Shown one piece after another: positions 35,954 to 47,460 of a stretch of DNA of 64,000 nt (its first letter is position 1; each line of letters starts with the position of its first letter). Below the pieces are notes generated by a model. It worked only from the letters and a program-made list of their open reading frames with translations, had not been told where the DNA came from and ran no database searches. The stretch spans positions 19,368,281 through 19,432,280 of the forward strand of contig NC_059373.1 of assembly GCF_019703515.2 (NCBI RefSeq). The letters are read 5' to 3'. A program made the translations under genes and the position numbers. The stretch is from Myxocyprinus asiaticus. Taxonomy: Eukaryota; Chordata; Actinopteri; Cypriniformes; Catostomidae.

Positions 35954-36599
35954 GGAGAACCTGCGGATTCAATGGCTGAGTCTGGAATCTCCACAGACAT
36001 CCAAGTTTCCATAAGGCAGATAATGCAGCAGTCCCTTGTCTCTCATTGGAAAGAGATCCACGCTTTCAGCTCGCAGAGCTTGCTATCCAGAGACTGAACA
36101 TTTGTCAGTAGAATACTGGGTAGCGGGGGTCGATTTGCGCGGCGTCTTACTCTGATGAGAACGCCGGCTCTGTTTCCCCTTTTCCTCCTGCGTTTCCGTG
36201 GCCGTGCAGCCCAGACAAAGGGCTCCGCTTGCATGTTTGTAAACAGCGGGTCGGCATTGAGGAATTTGAAGTCCGGTTTTCAGTGTGAAATTGCTGAACC
36301 AATGTCCAAAAGTGTTTGTCTGTTGTAGACAATAAGGCTGACAACATCCAAGACAAAAAACATAAGAATTGTGAACAAAACAAACAAAACACTACTATGT
36401 TGTGTCAGAGCTCGCAACGCAGCAGCCATACTCGGCGCCATCTTGAGTCCAATTTTATATTGTGTGACAAAAGTGATTTGATTTGGAGGGAGGAAAGGTC
36501 AATCCTGGCACATGGAAGTGATTGGTCAATGGTGGTCGACCTTGGCCAGCAGCTAAAATTTCCTTCTGAGATCGCCATTACCTCCTTGAGGCCATACTT

Positions 36600-37714
36600 A
36601 ACATGGAGCTGGAATGGTTCAGAAGCTATTTTTCTTATAGAAAACAGGGTGAATCATGGATTGATTCTGTTTCTAAAATGAAGTATATTAAAAGTGGCAT
36701 TCCCCAAGGTTCAATATTGGGGCCTCTGCTTTTTCTAATCTATGTGAATGATTTATGTCTTTACTCAAAGAATGCATTCCTTATCCCATTTGCTGATGAC
36801 ACCAATATTTTTTTATCTGACAAAGATGGACACAAGTTAATTTCTATTATAAATATGGAACTGTCTAATATTGATCATTGGTTTAAAGCTAACAAATGAT
36901 CTCTTAATATAAAGGACTAAAAATAGAACTGATAGTCTTCCAACAGTGTATATGTCTAATAGTGTCATGACCCGTGTTCATTGCACTAAATTTCTTGGAA
37001 TATTTATTGATGATAAATTTAGTTGAAGAAACCATATTGATCTGATTTCATCGAAAATATCTAAGAATATTGGTCACATCAGAAGAAATATGAAATTGTT
37101 ACCCAATCAAATATTTATTTCTTTGTATTACTCTTATTAGCACATAGAAAAGTAACCTCTCCTGTTTGTACTTTCTTCAGAAACGATTTGTTAGAATGCT
37201 TACTTCATCTCATTATCAAGAAACATCTCGTCCACTTTTTCAGAAGTTGCAAATCCTTAATGTTTATGAAATTCATCACCTTCAAGAATGTCAATGTATT
37301 TTTTCTTTCAAAAAAAAAAAAAAAATAATAAAAAAAAAAAATCTGTATCCAGACTCCTTTAAAATTATTCTTCAGTTCAACTCACCAATTCATCATAATC
37401 GCACAAGATCTTCAGAAAACCTTAATTCTGTTTTTTTCAGGGCATCTCTTTGCAATTTCATATAGAGGACTGTATAAAAACCTCAAAATGTTTCTTGTTA
37501 CGCAATAACTCTTCATCAATATCAAAGATAATTTCTTTGTCTGATTAAATTGATTTAATTCAAACTTTGATTTGTGGGAAAGTACCTTGTAGCCCTTTTG
37601 GCCTTTTTCTTTTTTTTTTTACTTTCCCAGCACTAATATTGTTTTAGTTATGTATTTTCTTTAAATCTGCTCCTGTTTCATTCTTTTTTGTGCAAATAAA
37701 AAAAAAAAAAAAAC
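36600..37714 (+). mobile_element. LINE reverse-transcriptase remnant, 5'-truncated
   Basis: The + strand reads FRSYFSYRKQ, then GIPQGSILGPLLFLIYVNDL (RT motif B) and PFADDTNIFLSD (catalytic FADD) in the frame 36603-36899. After a stop, FLGIFIDDKFSWRNHID and later fragments appear in other frames, ending with a poly(A) run at 37697-37714. This is a Jockey-superfamily LINE different from the neighbours. The endonuclease is missing. Confidence 0.75.
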
Positions 37715-38820
37715 ATTTACAAAAAGAGGCCGGACATAGTGTTATGGTCGGCATCAGCTAAGAAAGTCTTAATGATTGAACTGTCCCATGGGAAGAGGGA
37801 CTAGAGGCAGCCTGTGAGAGGAAGAAGCTAAAATGTGCTGATCTGGCTGCCGAGTGAAGGGAAAATGGATGGAGGTCGGGTGTCGAGGGTTCATTGGAAC
37901 ATCAATGCAGCACCTGTTGAAAAACATTGGTATCTTTGGATCAGCGTTGAACAAGTCTCTGAAGTGAAAAGTGAAGACTATCACTTTCATACATTAAAAT
38001 CCTATCAAATTTTCTGGTGCTGTACATGCTGAAGAACTGTCTGTAGCAAGTTGCACATATGTGCAGCACTCTTTTAATGGCGCTTGACATCCTATGAAAT
38101 TCTATTTCAAGGTGAGAAAAAATAATGAGGAAAAATGAAAACAGAAAGTTTCTTCTTACAGTAACAGTACTTGCTCAAAGATGAGCCATTCTCCATCAAA
38201 CTACACAACAACCAGTTTCACTCTGTATATACTACAAATACACTACTGTCTTACTGTGATCCTGACTTTGTGCCAATAGTCTGCAAAGATCATTCAGTCA
38301 TGCACTGAATGGCCTTAGTGTGAGTGAGCACAGGTTTATAATGCTATAAGATGTCATTCCAGGCACCTGCCATTCACTGCCATCACACTATGCATTATTC
38401 AAGCTCCCTCTTCACTCTGTTGAAAATCCATCTAAATTACTTGGGTGATGACATATCTGTTCACAATAGCAGCTCAAACACAAACGCAAAGCTTCAAAGA
38501 GCAATTTGCTTCGACAGTTGTTCTTTCCACTTTGAGACACAAAAGGTTTGTGGAAGGAAGCAGATTTTTTGAGAACATGCACAGTAAAACCAAAAGTCTG
38601 TTTGCACAAAAGACTTTTAAAAATTAAGACTTGTAAATTTATTTTTATAGCCACATAACATTTTTATGTGTGTGACTAGAATTTGACCATTTATAAACAG
38701 TCTATAAGGAAACAATTCTGAGTTTTCAATAGAATAACATGAATAGAAATGGTGTCTAAAATTGCAATTTTTTCCGATTGCAGTTTTCACTGTGCTGTGC
38801 CTAGTAATGAGTCATTTGCA
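37715..38820. other. Non-coding stretch, nothing recognised
   Basis: No transposon protein, tRNA-like promoter or splice-bounded exon was recognised. Short open frames have no familiar motif. Confidence 0.45.
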
Positions 38821-38821
38821 C

Positions 38822-39720
38822 TCACTTTGACATGTCTTTTAACATGTATAGACCATGTTCATTCATTGACTGCAGAGAGCGAGTTGGGACATAGACCTGG
38901 AGGAAGTTGAAGTAAGAGGGTGCTATTCCATTGGCTGTCCTGAAGGCCAGAGTCAAATCCTTGAATTTGATGTGGGCAGCTACTGGCAGCCAGTGGAGCA
39001 AAATCAAGAGTGGGGTAATGTGAGCCCTCTTTGGTTGACTGAAGACCAGATGCGCTGCAGCATTCTGGTCCATCTGTAGTGGCTTAATTGTGCTAGCTGT
39101 CAGACTGGCCAACAGGCCATTACAGTAGTCCAGTCTTGAAATAACCAGAACTTGGATCAGGAGCTGTGTAGCATATTCAGAAAGGAAAGGTCTGATTTTT
39201 CTGATGTTGTAAAGCACGGACCTGCAAGACCAGGCAGTTATTGAGACATTGGCAGGGAAGTTGCTGGTCATCCACCACCATTCCCAAGTTCTTGGCTGTC
39301 TTGGTTGGCATTAGCATAGTTGAACCAAGATGAATAGAGAGGATGTGGTTAAAGGATGGGTTGGCTGGGATCAGGTTAAGTTCTGTCTTGGCAAGGTTGA
39401 GCTGTAGGTGGCATTCCTTCATCCAGGAAGAGATCTCTGAGAGGCAGGCAGAGATACGAGCTGAGACAGTGGGGTCGTCAGGCTAGAACGACAGGTAGAG
39501 CTGCATATCATTTGTGTAGCAGTGGTAGGAGAAGCCAGTTCTGAGTGATTTAATGTAGATCGAAAAGAGGAGGGGTCCAAGCACTGGATCCTTGAGGAAC
39601 AACAGTGGTCAGCTGGGTGTGACTTGGACACCTCTCCTCTCCAGGTGACTTTGAAGAATCTGCCTTTGCGGTATGACTCAAACCATTCAAGCACAGTTCC
39701 ACATTCAGTAGTAAATGTCA
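38822..39720 (-). mobile_element. L2-type LINE fragment, 5'-truncated
   Basis: The minus strand reads in order: LEWFESYRKGRFFKVTWRGE; MKECHLQLNLAKTELNLIPA; SVLYNIRKIRPFLSEYATQL; LVISRLDYCNGLLASL; and LLILLHWLPVAAHIKFKDL. This is the C-terminal half of an L2 reverse transcriptase, in shifting frames. The YADD box region near 39500 is disrupted. The rest of the element is lost. Confidence 0.85.
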
Positions 39721-39899
39721 ATGCATGGTTGATCCTGCTTAGGCTTATTTCAGAAGTACTTTCATTGGCAGAGCAAAAATAGGCAAAATAACTTACTGTG
39801 GCATATTGTCTAAAATGTAAGTTGCTCAATATTAACTTCTTGTTTATAGAAATGTTGCACAAAAACAATATCAACATGCTGTTGGACTGAATTGGGCAT

Positions 39900-40457
39900 A
39901 GGTAATACAGGTAATTTAAGTCAAGTCCAGTTGTAAAGTCACTGTCCAGTTACTGGTTTTCAGCATTTTTAATGTCCCAATGTGATCAGCCAATCAACAA
40001 TAATGGCTTTTTAACTTTTGTACTAGAAGTGCCTTGGACATTTTTTTTTCTTCTAATTTTCAAGTAAAAGTTATTCCTTATTTATTTTATTAAGACCCTT
40101 TAGTTAGGCTAGCCTATTCAGTTCCCTGTTTGATTAAGCAAAGTCTGGCCCAACTTCACCTTCAAGATGGGCACTCCCACCTACACTGAAGTAGTGGGCT
40201 GACATTTAATACAAATGTCATTCTGTGTATTTGAAAGGCCTCCATAAATTGTGTACCCTGTGTTTAATCAGCCGCCTGCTCAAAGTAGGAAAATGGTGCA
40301 CCTACTGACCTCATACATCAATAACATTTGTATATTATGTCAGTATTAATTTAATGGGGAAGTGTGAAATTTCTGCACCAATAGCATCAGCAAACCGGAT
40401 ATATGTATAAACAGTACATAGTCTCTCTTTCTCTGTCTCTCTCTCTCTTTCTCTCTT
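39900..40457. other. Non-coding flank with (TC)n tract
   Basis: Unremarkable AT-rich DNA ending in an interrupted CT-rich microsatellite at about 40421-40457, which forms the left flank of the Tx1-type LINE. Confidence 0.6.
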
Positions 40458-40666
40458 CCGGGTGAGTGGGTGGAGCTTTGAGTGTGAGCGTGTGGCTGCT
40501 GTGCGAGGTATGAGTGGTCTATACTTCTCTATCTTTTTCTTTATTTCACTTTCTTTTTTTTCTTTTGTTTATAGTTTGTAGTTTTCATTTTTTGTAGAAC
40601 TATTTTGTAAAGTAGGGAAGTGAGTGTTGTGTTTAGCTGGGGTATTGGCTCCCGCGTGTTGGGAGC

Positions 40667-42006
40667 ATGGCTACCCCAGGCAGCGGGAGTTTTAATTTTC
40701 TGTCAAGGCGTCATGGTGTTAAAATAGATTCAGCCACTGGTGTGTAGGGATGCAGTTTAGCGGTAGAAGTGATTGGACACGAGAATATTGTGTCAGCATC
40801 CCGTATGAATGCGCTGTTGTTGTTTTTGTGAAAACAGTTGATTTAGCAAATCAGTTAGTGCAAAGCGGTATAGTGATTAATGGTATTTTTACACCAGTGC
40901 TTCCCTTGTCTACACCTTCAAAAAAAGTGACGCTATCAAATGTGCCACTATTCATCCCAAATGAAGTGTTGATCAGATTGCTTGCCCGTTATGGTAAAAC
41001 AGTTTCTCCTATAAAGATGATTCTGATTGGCACCAAGTCTCCTCTCTTGAAACATGCTGTGTCTTTTAGGCATTGTTTATATGATCCTGCAAGATAACCT
41101 CGATGAACTGGATTTGTCCTTGAATTTTCGACATGAGGATTTTAACTGTCATTTTTGCCACTACAAATAACAAGAAGTGTTTTAACTGTGGCTAAATGGG
41201 GCATTTGATCCGTGCGTTTCCAAGTAACGTTAGACTGGATAAGTCAAATGAGGGACCTTTACAGGTTGTAAATGATGGAAATGTTGTAAATGCTAACGAA
41301 AATCAGAAAGTTGCTGCGATTGTCACTGATGATGATGATGTACCTGGACCAAGTTCAGTGCAGACAGCGGCTGCTGCGACTGTCGCAGAGGCAGTGGACA
41401 GAGCAGGTAGCTCGCTCTGTGGGAGATGAAGGTATGATGGTTACTGTGGGTGAAGAGAACGAAGTGGAGAATAGAGACGGTGTGGCGGACGCTGCAGATA
41501 AACCTTCCGTTAATCTTGAAGCCGTGATGATGACTGAGTTAGACGATTGTGCTTTTAAAATGCCACAGAAGCGAAGGTTAGAACAACGTCCTTCAGAACA
41601 GAAAGCAAAAAGAGGATTCGGTTGTGATCTAAGTCAAACGGACACAGAAAGTGAAAGTGATTTCTCGGAATGCAGTGTAACGTATAGTTTGCCGCAAAGT
41701 GGATTTTCGAATAGGAATTATAGTGCGGCTGACATTAAATCCTTTTTGAAGGCAAATAAGAATGTGAGAAAAGTTCGTATTGAAGAGTATTTTCCTGATG
41801 TGATACAGTTCATTGACAAAGCAAGAATATTGATGAGAAATGCGAGTGATTGGGCAAGAGCGTTTGACGGATTGTCTATATTAAGTTATTTGAGTTCCAC
41901 CAGTGGAGGCATTGCTATTTTATTTTCCATGGGGTTTATTCCTTGTTCGTATCAAGTGGAAGAGATCTTAAAATGTAGACTTTTTAAAAGTCAGAGCCCA
42001 GTTTGA
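40667..42006 (+). pseudogene. Tx1-type LINE ORF1, degraded
   Basis: The probable start is ATG at 40667 (MATPGSGSFNFLSRRHG), but a stop follows near 40745 and the frame changes at 40750. The next part (SIPYECAVVVFVKTVDLA, VPLFIPNEVLIRLLARYGK) resembles the N-terminal region of Tx1 ORF1 proteins. A zinc knuckle at about 41174-41223 reads KCFNCG, stop, MGHLIRAF, so it carries an in-frame stop and Phe in place of the final Cys. The C-terminal 190 residues are open (41438-42006) and include acidic DLSQTDTESESDFSECSVTY and DIKSFLKANKNVRKVRIEEY, a segment shared by fish Tx1-like proteins. Confidence 0.78.
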
Positions 42007-42009
42007 GAA

Positions 42010-45000
42010 TTGTTTTTTTGTATTTATTTCTGTATATGTTCCTACCAGAGCAATTTAAAGAATATGTTTTTTAGATACTTTGAGTCATGTATTAGCAAAT
42101 TGTAACTCAGAGGATGTTTTAATTTGGGGGGGGGGGGGGGGGGTATTTAATTGTACTGAACACTTATCAGATAGAAATCATGTAGAGCCTCATATGCCAT
42201 CATGAAAGAGACTCATTGAATTGATGAAATCTAATGAGATTGCTGATGTGTGGAGAAATTTTCATTTTACTCAGAGGCAGTATACTTGGGTACATGTTCA
42301 AGATAATCTGTTATCTCTAGCTAGGTTGGATAGATTTTATGGATACAGACATCAACTTAATTTATTTAGGGGATGTTCTATTATCCCAGTTGGTTTATCT
42401 GATCATAGTCTAGTAAAGTGTGCTGTGACAGTGGGTTCTATTAAGCCCAAAAGTGCTTATTGGTACTTGAATACAATCTGTTATGTGATCACTTTTTTCA
42501 AGGTATTTTTAAAGAGTTTTGGGTTGATTTTAGATCCAAAAAATCTTCCTTTCAGTCTGATAGAGCAGTGACAGCCGTGTCAACATTATATATTTAATGC
42601 CACAAGAGATAGAAAAGGTGCAATTGAAATGTTAGAAAAAGAATTAAAAGAATTGCAAGAACTTGCTGATGTCACTGGAGATTTGACTATTATCAAGAGT
42701 TTTAAAGAGAAAAATAATTTTTTTTAATGACCTGTTAGATGTAACTACACAAGGAGCTCTGGTCAGGTCAAGATTTCAGAATATAGAGCTGATGGATGCG
42801 CCTTTTAAATTCTTCTTTAATTTAGAAAAGAAGAATGGGCAAAAAAAGGCTTTTTTTTTTTTGTTGTTGTCAGATTCTTCTGAAATCAGAAACAGGGCAG
42901 TTAGTTTTTATGGAAAATTATATGAGAGTGAATTAACACTTGTTGAAACGGATGTGAGTTTTTTTGAAAATCTGCCTCAAGTTTCTGAAGAAGTTAATGC
43001 TGAACTTAGTAAAGCTGTCACTTTAGAGGATTTAGAAAAAGCACTTCAAAATATTGAAGGTGGTAAAGTACCTGGAATTGACGGGCTACCAGTTGAATTT
43101 TATAAGACGTTTTGGACAGAGGTGAGCCCAGATTAATTGCAGGTACTAAATGAAAGTTTGGTCAATGGACAGCTACCTTTAAGTTGTAGAAGGGCGGTCC
43201 TCACATTATTGCCAAAGAAAAGTGATCTAAATGAGATCAAAAACTGGAGACCTGTGAGCTTGTTGTGCACTGACTATAAGTTACACAATAGATTGAGTGA
43301 AGTTCTAAGTCAAATTATTCATCCTGACCAGACTTATTGTGTTCCAAGGAGACGAATCTTTGATAATATCTCTTTTATTAGGGATATTTTAGATATTGGC
43401 AAAAGCCTAAAATTGGATTTTGGCCTAGTGTCCATTGACCAAGAAAAAGCTTTCGACAGAGTGGAACACATGTACTTATGGAATGCTTTAACAGCTTTTG
43501 GTTTTAGCATTGATTTTATTTCCTTGATTGAAGTGTTGTACAATGATGTTGAAAGTGTTTTGAAAATTAATGGGAATTTGTGTGCCCCTTTTAGAGTTTT
43601 TAGAGGTATCAGACAAGGCTGCGCTTTGTCTAGAATGCTGTATACTTGGGCTATAGAGCCCCTCTTAAATAAACTAAGAGCAGAATTGTATGGATTACGT
43701 GTCCCAAGATGTACAAATGTTTAAGTTATCGGCATATGCTGAGGATGTTGTTGTTTTAATTAATGGACAGAGAGATGTAAATGTGTTGTTGGAGATCTTG
43801 AATGATTTTAAAAGAATTTCTGCCACAAAAGTAAATTGGTCCAAGAGTGAAGCAATATTGGTTGGAAGTTGGGTCAATATGGAGCCAAAGCTCCCAGAAG
43901 GTTTATCCTGGACCAAGGAAGGTTTAAAATATTTGGGAGTGTTTTTAGGGGATGACATTTTTATGCAAAATTTTTTTGAAGGAATTGTTGAGAAGTTTAA
44001 AGGTCACCTTAACAAGTGGAATTTTTTGCTCCCTAAAATTTTATATAAAGGATGAGTATTGATTATCAACAATTTAATTGCATCTGCTCTTTGGCATCGA
44101 TTAATTTGTGTGGATCCTCCACAAGATCTACTGCCAAGACTACAATCAGTTTTAGTTGACTTTTTTTGGGACAAAATGCATTGGGTACCGAAAGCTGTTC
44201 TGTATTTACCCAAAGAAGAAGGAGGACTTGTTTTAATGCACATACAGAGCAGAATAGCAGCCTTCAGGGTTCAATTTGTTCAAAGACTGCTGACTGGACA
44301 AATGGACTCAAGCTGGAAATTCGCTGCTTGTGTCATTTTGCGAGATTTCAGAGGTCTAGACTTTGAGAGATCTTTATTTTGGTTGAATCCACAAAAGATG
44401 GACTTGTCTAAGTTGCCCACTTTTTACCGGAACTTATTTAAAGTTTGGTCTCTGTTTAAGGTACAGAGACTCAGCACTATGACCTCTCGGCGTTGGTTGC
44501 TGCAAGTACCTCTGATTTATGGATCACGCTTGGACTTATCAAATGAAAAGATACTCCCTGCAATTTGTGACATTCTTTTTAAAACTGGAGTATTAACGCT
44601 TTGAAATTTATTTAAACTGGCTGGATTGGCTTTTGAGGATGTCGATACAGTTGTCGGACATTTGGGGGTAAAGTCGAAATGCATAACGGCCAAATTACTT
44701 GAAAAATGGAAGTTAACACTTACATCAGAGGAAGTTAAATTGCTGGAAGAATACACTGAAGGTTTAATTACTCCAAACTGTAATGACCCTTTTCCTGATT
44801 TGTGTCTGTTGACTGACTTTGAAGAGTGTGAAGGCGTTTTTTTACAAGCCAACATTTTGATGTTAATAGGTCCTAATCCAGTGTCTGGAAAAGTTTTGTA
44901 CAAGAGCTGTGTCAAAACTCTGAATAAGAAGTCTTTGCATAAAAGAGTTGATATGCCTTGGCGTTCTGTCCTCCATTTAGGAGAGAATGTTAAACCAGAA

Positions 45001-45765
45001 TGGAGAGCATTATACAAATCACCTTTGCCAAAGAAAGTGGGAGACTTACAATGGAGAATTCTTCATGGCGCTATTGTAGTGAATGCTACAATGAATGCAA
45101 GGAGTGGTGATGGCGTAGTGGGCTAAAGCACATAACTGGTAATCAGAAGGTTGCTGGTTTGATCCCCACAGCCACCACCATTGTGTCCTTGAGCAAGGCA
45201 CTTAACTCCAGGTTGTTCCGGGGGAATTGTCCCTGTAATAAATGCACTGTAAGTTGCTTTGGATAAAAGCGTCTGCCAAATGCATAAATGTAAATGAATG
45301 CATTTGTTTTGGTTATAAACCCTGGTATTAGCGATGAATGTCCCTTTTGCTTCCAGAAAGAAAATATATTCCATGCTTTTTTGTATTGTAACAGGCTCAT
45401 ACCATTGTTTCAGGTTTTAAAGAGTTTATTTGATCGTTTTGATGCGATTTTTTCTTTGGAAATGTTTATTTGTGGTTTTAAATACACCCAGAAACGTCGA
45501 TTTTGTTGCAAATTGCTGAATTTCCTATTAGGTCAAGCGAAAAAGGCAATTTATGACACTAGGAAAATAAGAATTGAACGGAATTCAAGTATCAATTTAC
45601 AAATTTTGTTTCTTAACCTAGTGAAATCCAGAATTTTAATTGACTTTTGGTATTACAAGGCTATTGGGGATCTTATGTCTTTTGAATTGATTTGGTGTTA
45701 TAAGGGGGCTCTGTGTGAAATTATTAATGAGAGTTTACAGTTTGTACATGTTTTAAAATGATCTG
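42010..45765 (+). pseudogene. Tx1-type LINE ORF2 (endonuclease, reverse transcriptase), degraded
   Basis: The N-terminal part of the endonuclease is missing. Coding is picked up near 42050, the GGDFN box is overwritten by an 18-G run, and QYTWVHVQDNLLSLARLDRF and GLSDHSLVKCAVT (SDH box) follow. RT motifs are GGKVPGIDGLPVEFYKTFW, RRAVLTLLPKKSDLNEIKNW, LVSIDQEKAFDRVEH (motif A) and GIRQGCALSRMLYTWAIEPL (motif B). The catalytic box is mutated to YAED at 43735-43746. KYLGVFLG and the Tx1/L1-like C-terminus follow, with CPFC…FHAF…C near 45328-45390. Stops occur at 42569, 43134, 43722, 44053 and 44602, and a SINE interrupts at 45100. Confidence 0.85.
45100..45292 (+). mobile_element. tRNA-derived SINE nested in LINE
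   Basis: Head gatggcgtagtgggctaaag resembles box A and ggttgctggtttgatcccc box B of a tRNA-type promoter. The tail ggataaaagcgtctgccaaa is the conserved 3' module shared by HE1/V-SINE-like fish SINEs. A perfect 10-bp target duplication aatgaatgca flanks it at 45090-45099 and 45293-45302. Removing it restores the LINE frame across VVNATMNA and FVLVINPG. Confidence 0.93.
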
Positions 45766-45897
45766 ATTTGAAAGTATTGATTTTTGTTTTGGGTATTTGT
45801 TATGAATTGAATGTGTATATTTTGTATTCTCTTAGGTAGGAACTGATTGTATTAGTTTAGGATAATTGTAATAAAGGTGTGTTGAAATTCAATTCAT

Positions 45898-45919
45898 TTC
45901 TCTCTCTCTCTCTCTCTTT
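45898..45919. repeat. (TC)n microsatellite, 3' flank of the LINE
   Basis: Eleven TC units directly after the 3' end of the Tx1-type LINE. The matching left flank is the interrupted CT tract at 40421-40457. Confidence 0.95.
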
Positions 45920-46548
45920 GACCTTTTTTGAGTGGCACCTACAGTGACAGGCATTTTGATGTACCTCACTTGTTGCTCTATTTGAAATAACAGAGTAAAT
46001 GTTGGTATGTGTGCTGTGTAGTTGAAAAGTTATAAGAATTTAAATCTTGCCTACTTACACTGACAAATTGGCCTATACCAGTGCATTTCATTGAAAAATT
46101 TGCCACATGGAAGCTTGTTTCAAGCTGAGTGCACACCTCACTCCATTTGTAATAGCATGATTGATGAGTGAACCACACAATTCTCTTCACTCTAGCTGCA
46201 CATTCATATGGAATAGACTGACAATTTACCTACACCTGATGGATTGCAAAGACATTTGATTGACAGAAACCAAGCTGCATAAGAAGGCAACTGGGAATGT
46301 GATCAGTCAGCAGCATTCAATTTGGATGGATTTCCTTTTTCCTTTCCCAGATCTTGATATCATTCTCAATTGATTCTGCATGCCATTCTCAGTTTTTGTT
46401 TGTTCCTACCTCATGAAAATCTCTCCCTCTCTTTTCTCACTTTCATTTCCCATTTGTTCTGAGTTCCTCTCACAGTTCTCACACATCTATTTTTAGAGTT
46501 TTTTGTGCTTCCATAAGTCATATTTCATATCTGTATAAGTTTCCTATA
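45920..46548. other. Non-coding stretch, nothing recognised
   Basis: AT-rich DNA between the LINE and the next TIR element. No exon or repeat family was identified. Confidence 0.45.
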
Positions 46549-46550
46549 AC

Positions 46551-47460
46551 TATGTTTCCATCCAAGGGTTTATTTGCGACAAAAAGTGTAGCGCATCAAA
46601 AAGTTTACCGAAATAGCTGATGGAAACGTAAATTAATCGCTAAAATTTCACAAGTGTCAACATAATATTTTTCAATTTTTGTCGATACTTCAAATGTCGC
46701 AAAAAACTGGTTTGGAAACACTTTGTCAAGAAAATTGGCATGAATGCAAAAATATAGTGTCACATGACAGAATTTACCCCAATCGTTAGCCTGTGTTAAT
46801 CATGATGACAAGGTATACATCTTTGAAAGCCAATTAATTGTACGTGAAGCATTACTCGCACTGTTATGGATTGGTCTTAACGGCATACCTGCACAGATCC
46901 GATGCTGCAAATACATCTGTGTCATGACACTTCCAGGAGTGCCAACACATATCTCGTATTATGCACCTGTCATCGACAAGTGCACGGAGAACAAATTAAT
47001 GGCCACTCTTTGCGAGAGGCGCAACATCAGGAGCACCAATATTACAGTCCTATCGGAAGGGCAACTGCTCCTTTTTGATTGCAGTTCCTCCTCTTCTGAT
47101 TGCATTTATTTGTGAAATTAAAATTACTGTAAGCTGGATAATTTCAATTAATTGTCTCAATACTCTCCCAAAGACTTCAGGGGAAAAAAATGAGGGACAT
47201 CTGAGAGGTGAAAGGTACATAATTAGTGATGTACACACACATTTCTGTATGGAAACGGCTTAAGGGCAGATTTCTTTTGCGATAAACCAAAACTTATGCG
47301 ACAAAGTGTTTAAGCATGATGTCATCACGCACACAATTTTTATCGATAAATGGCCATTTGAATGGAAACAGGCAGAAGATGGCAAATTTCGCAAACATTT
47401 TTTTACGCATTTTCACTTTGTCTAACAAAACAGCGCAAGAAGTCGATGGAAACTAGGTTT
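46551..47460. mobile_element. TIR element, non-autonomous
   Basis: Left end aactatgtttccatccaagg and right end gtcgatggaaactaggttt are imperfect inverted repeats. Inner segments (tttgcgacaaaaagtg / gcgacaaagtgtttaag) are also related. No transposase domain was recognised. A fish PIF/Harbinger-like family has similar ends, but I could not confirm a 3-bp target duplication. Confidence 0.55.

Larger units (their letters stand above)
33045..36450 (-). mobile_element. Near full-length LINE (L2/CR1/Rex-type), minus strand
   Basis: On the minus strand the order is: 5' region starting near 36450 (gactcaagatggcgccgagt), an apurinic-type endonuclease, a connector, reverse transcriptase, a C-terminal domain, and a 3' UTR ending in a gatttgattt tail at 33045-33065. 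This is one continuous LINE of about 3.4 kb. Frameshifts near 35960 and 36050, others between endonuclease and RT, and a stop at 33898-33900 disable it. It belongs to the Jockey superfamily as judged by domain order; the exact clade is not assigned. Confidence 0.85.
40458..45897 (+). mobile_element. Tx1-clade (L1 superfamily) LINE inserted in a (TC)n microsatellite
   Basis: A two-ORF non-LTR retrotransposon. ORF1 lies at about 40667-42006 with a zinc knuckle, and ORF2 at about 42010-45760 with an endonuclease part, reverse transcriptase and a Cys-rich C-terminus. The 5' junction is ctctctttctctc|ttccgggtgag and the 3' junction is aattcatt|tctctctctctc. Pyrimidine dinucleotide repeats therefore flank both ends of a 5.4-kb element. 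Within the Tx1 group some fish elements (Kibi/Koshi types) are known to target microsatellites, and this arrangement fits a TC-targeting lineage. A SINE is nested at 45100-45292. Several frameshifts, stops and a mutated catalytic box make it inactive. Confidence 0.88.

Noticed and set aside
45100..45180. Possible tRNA gene
   Set aside because: tRNA-like head of a SINE with TSDs and a SINE tail.
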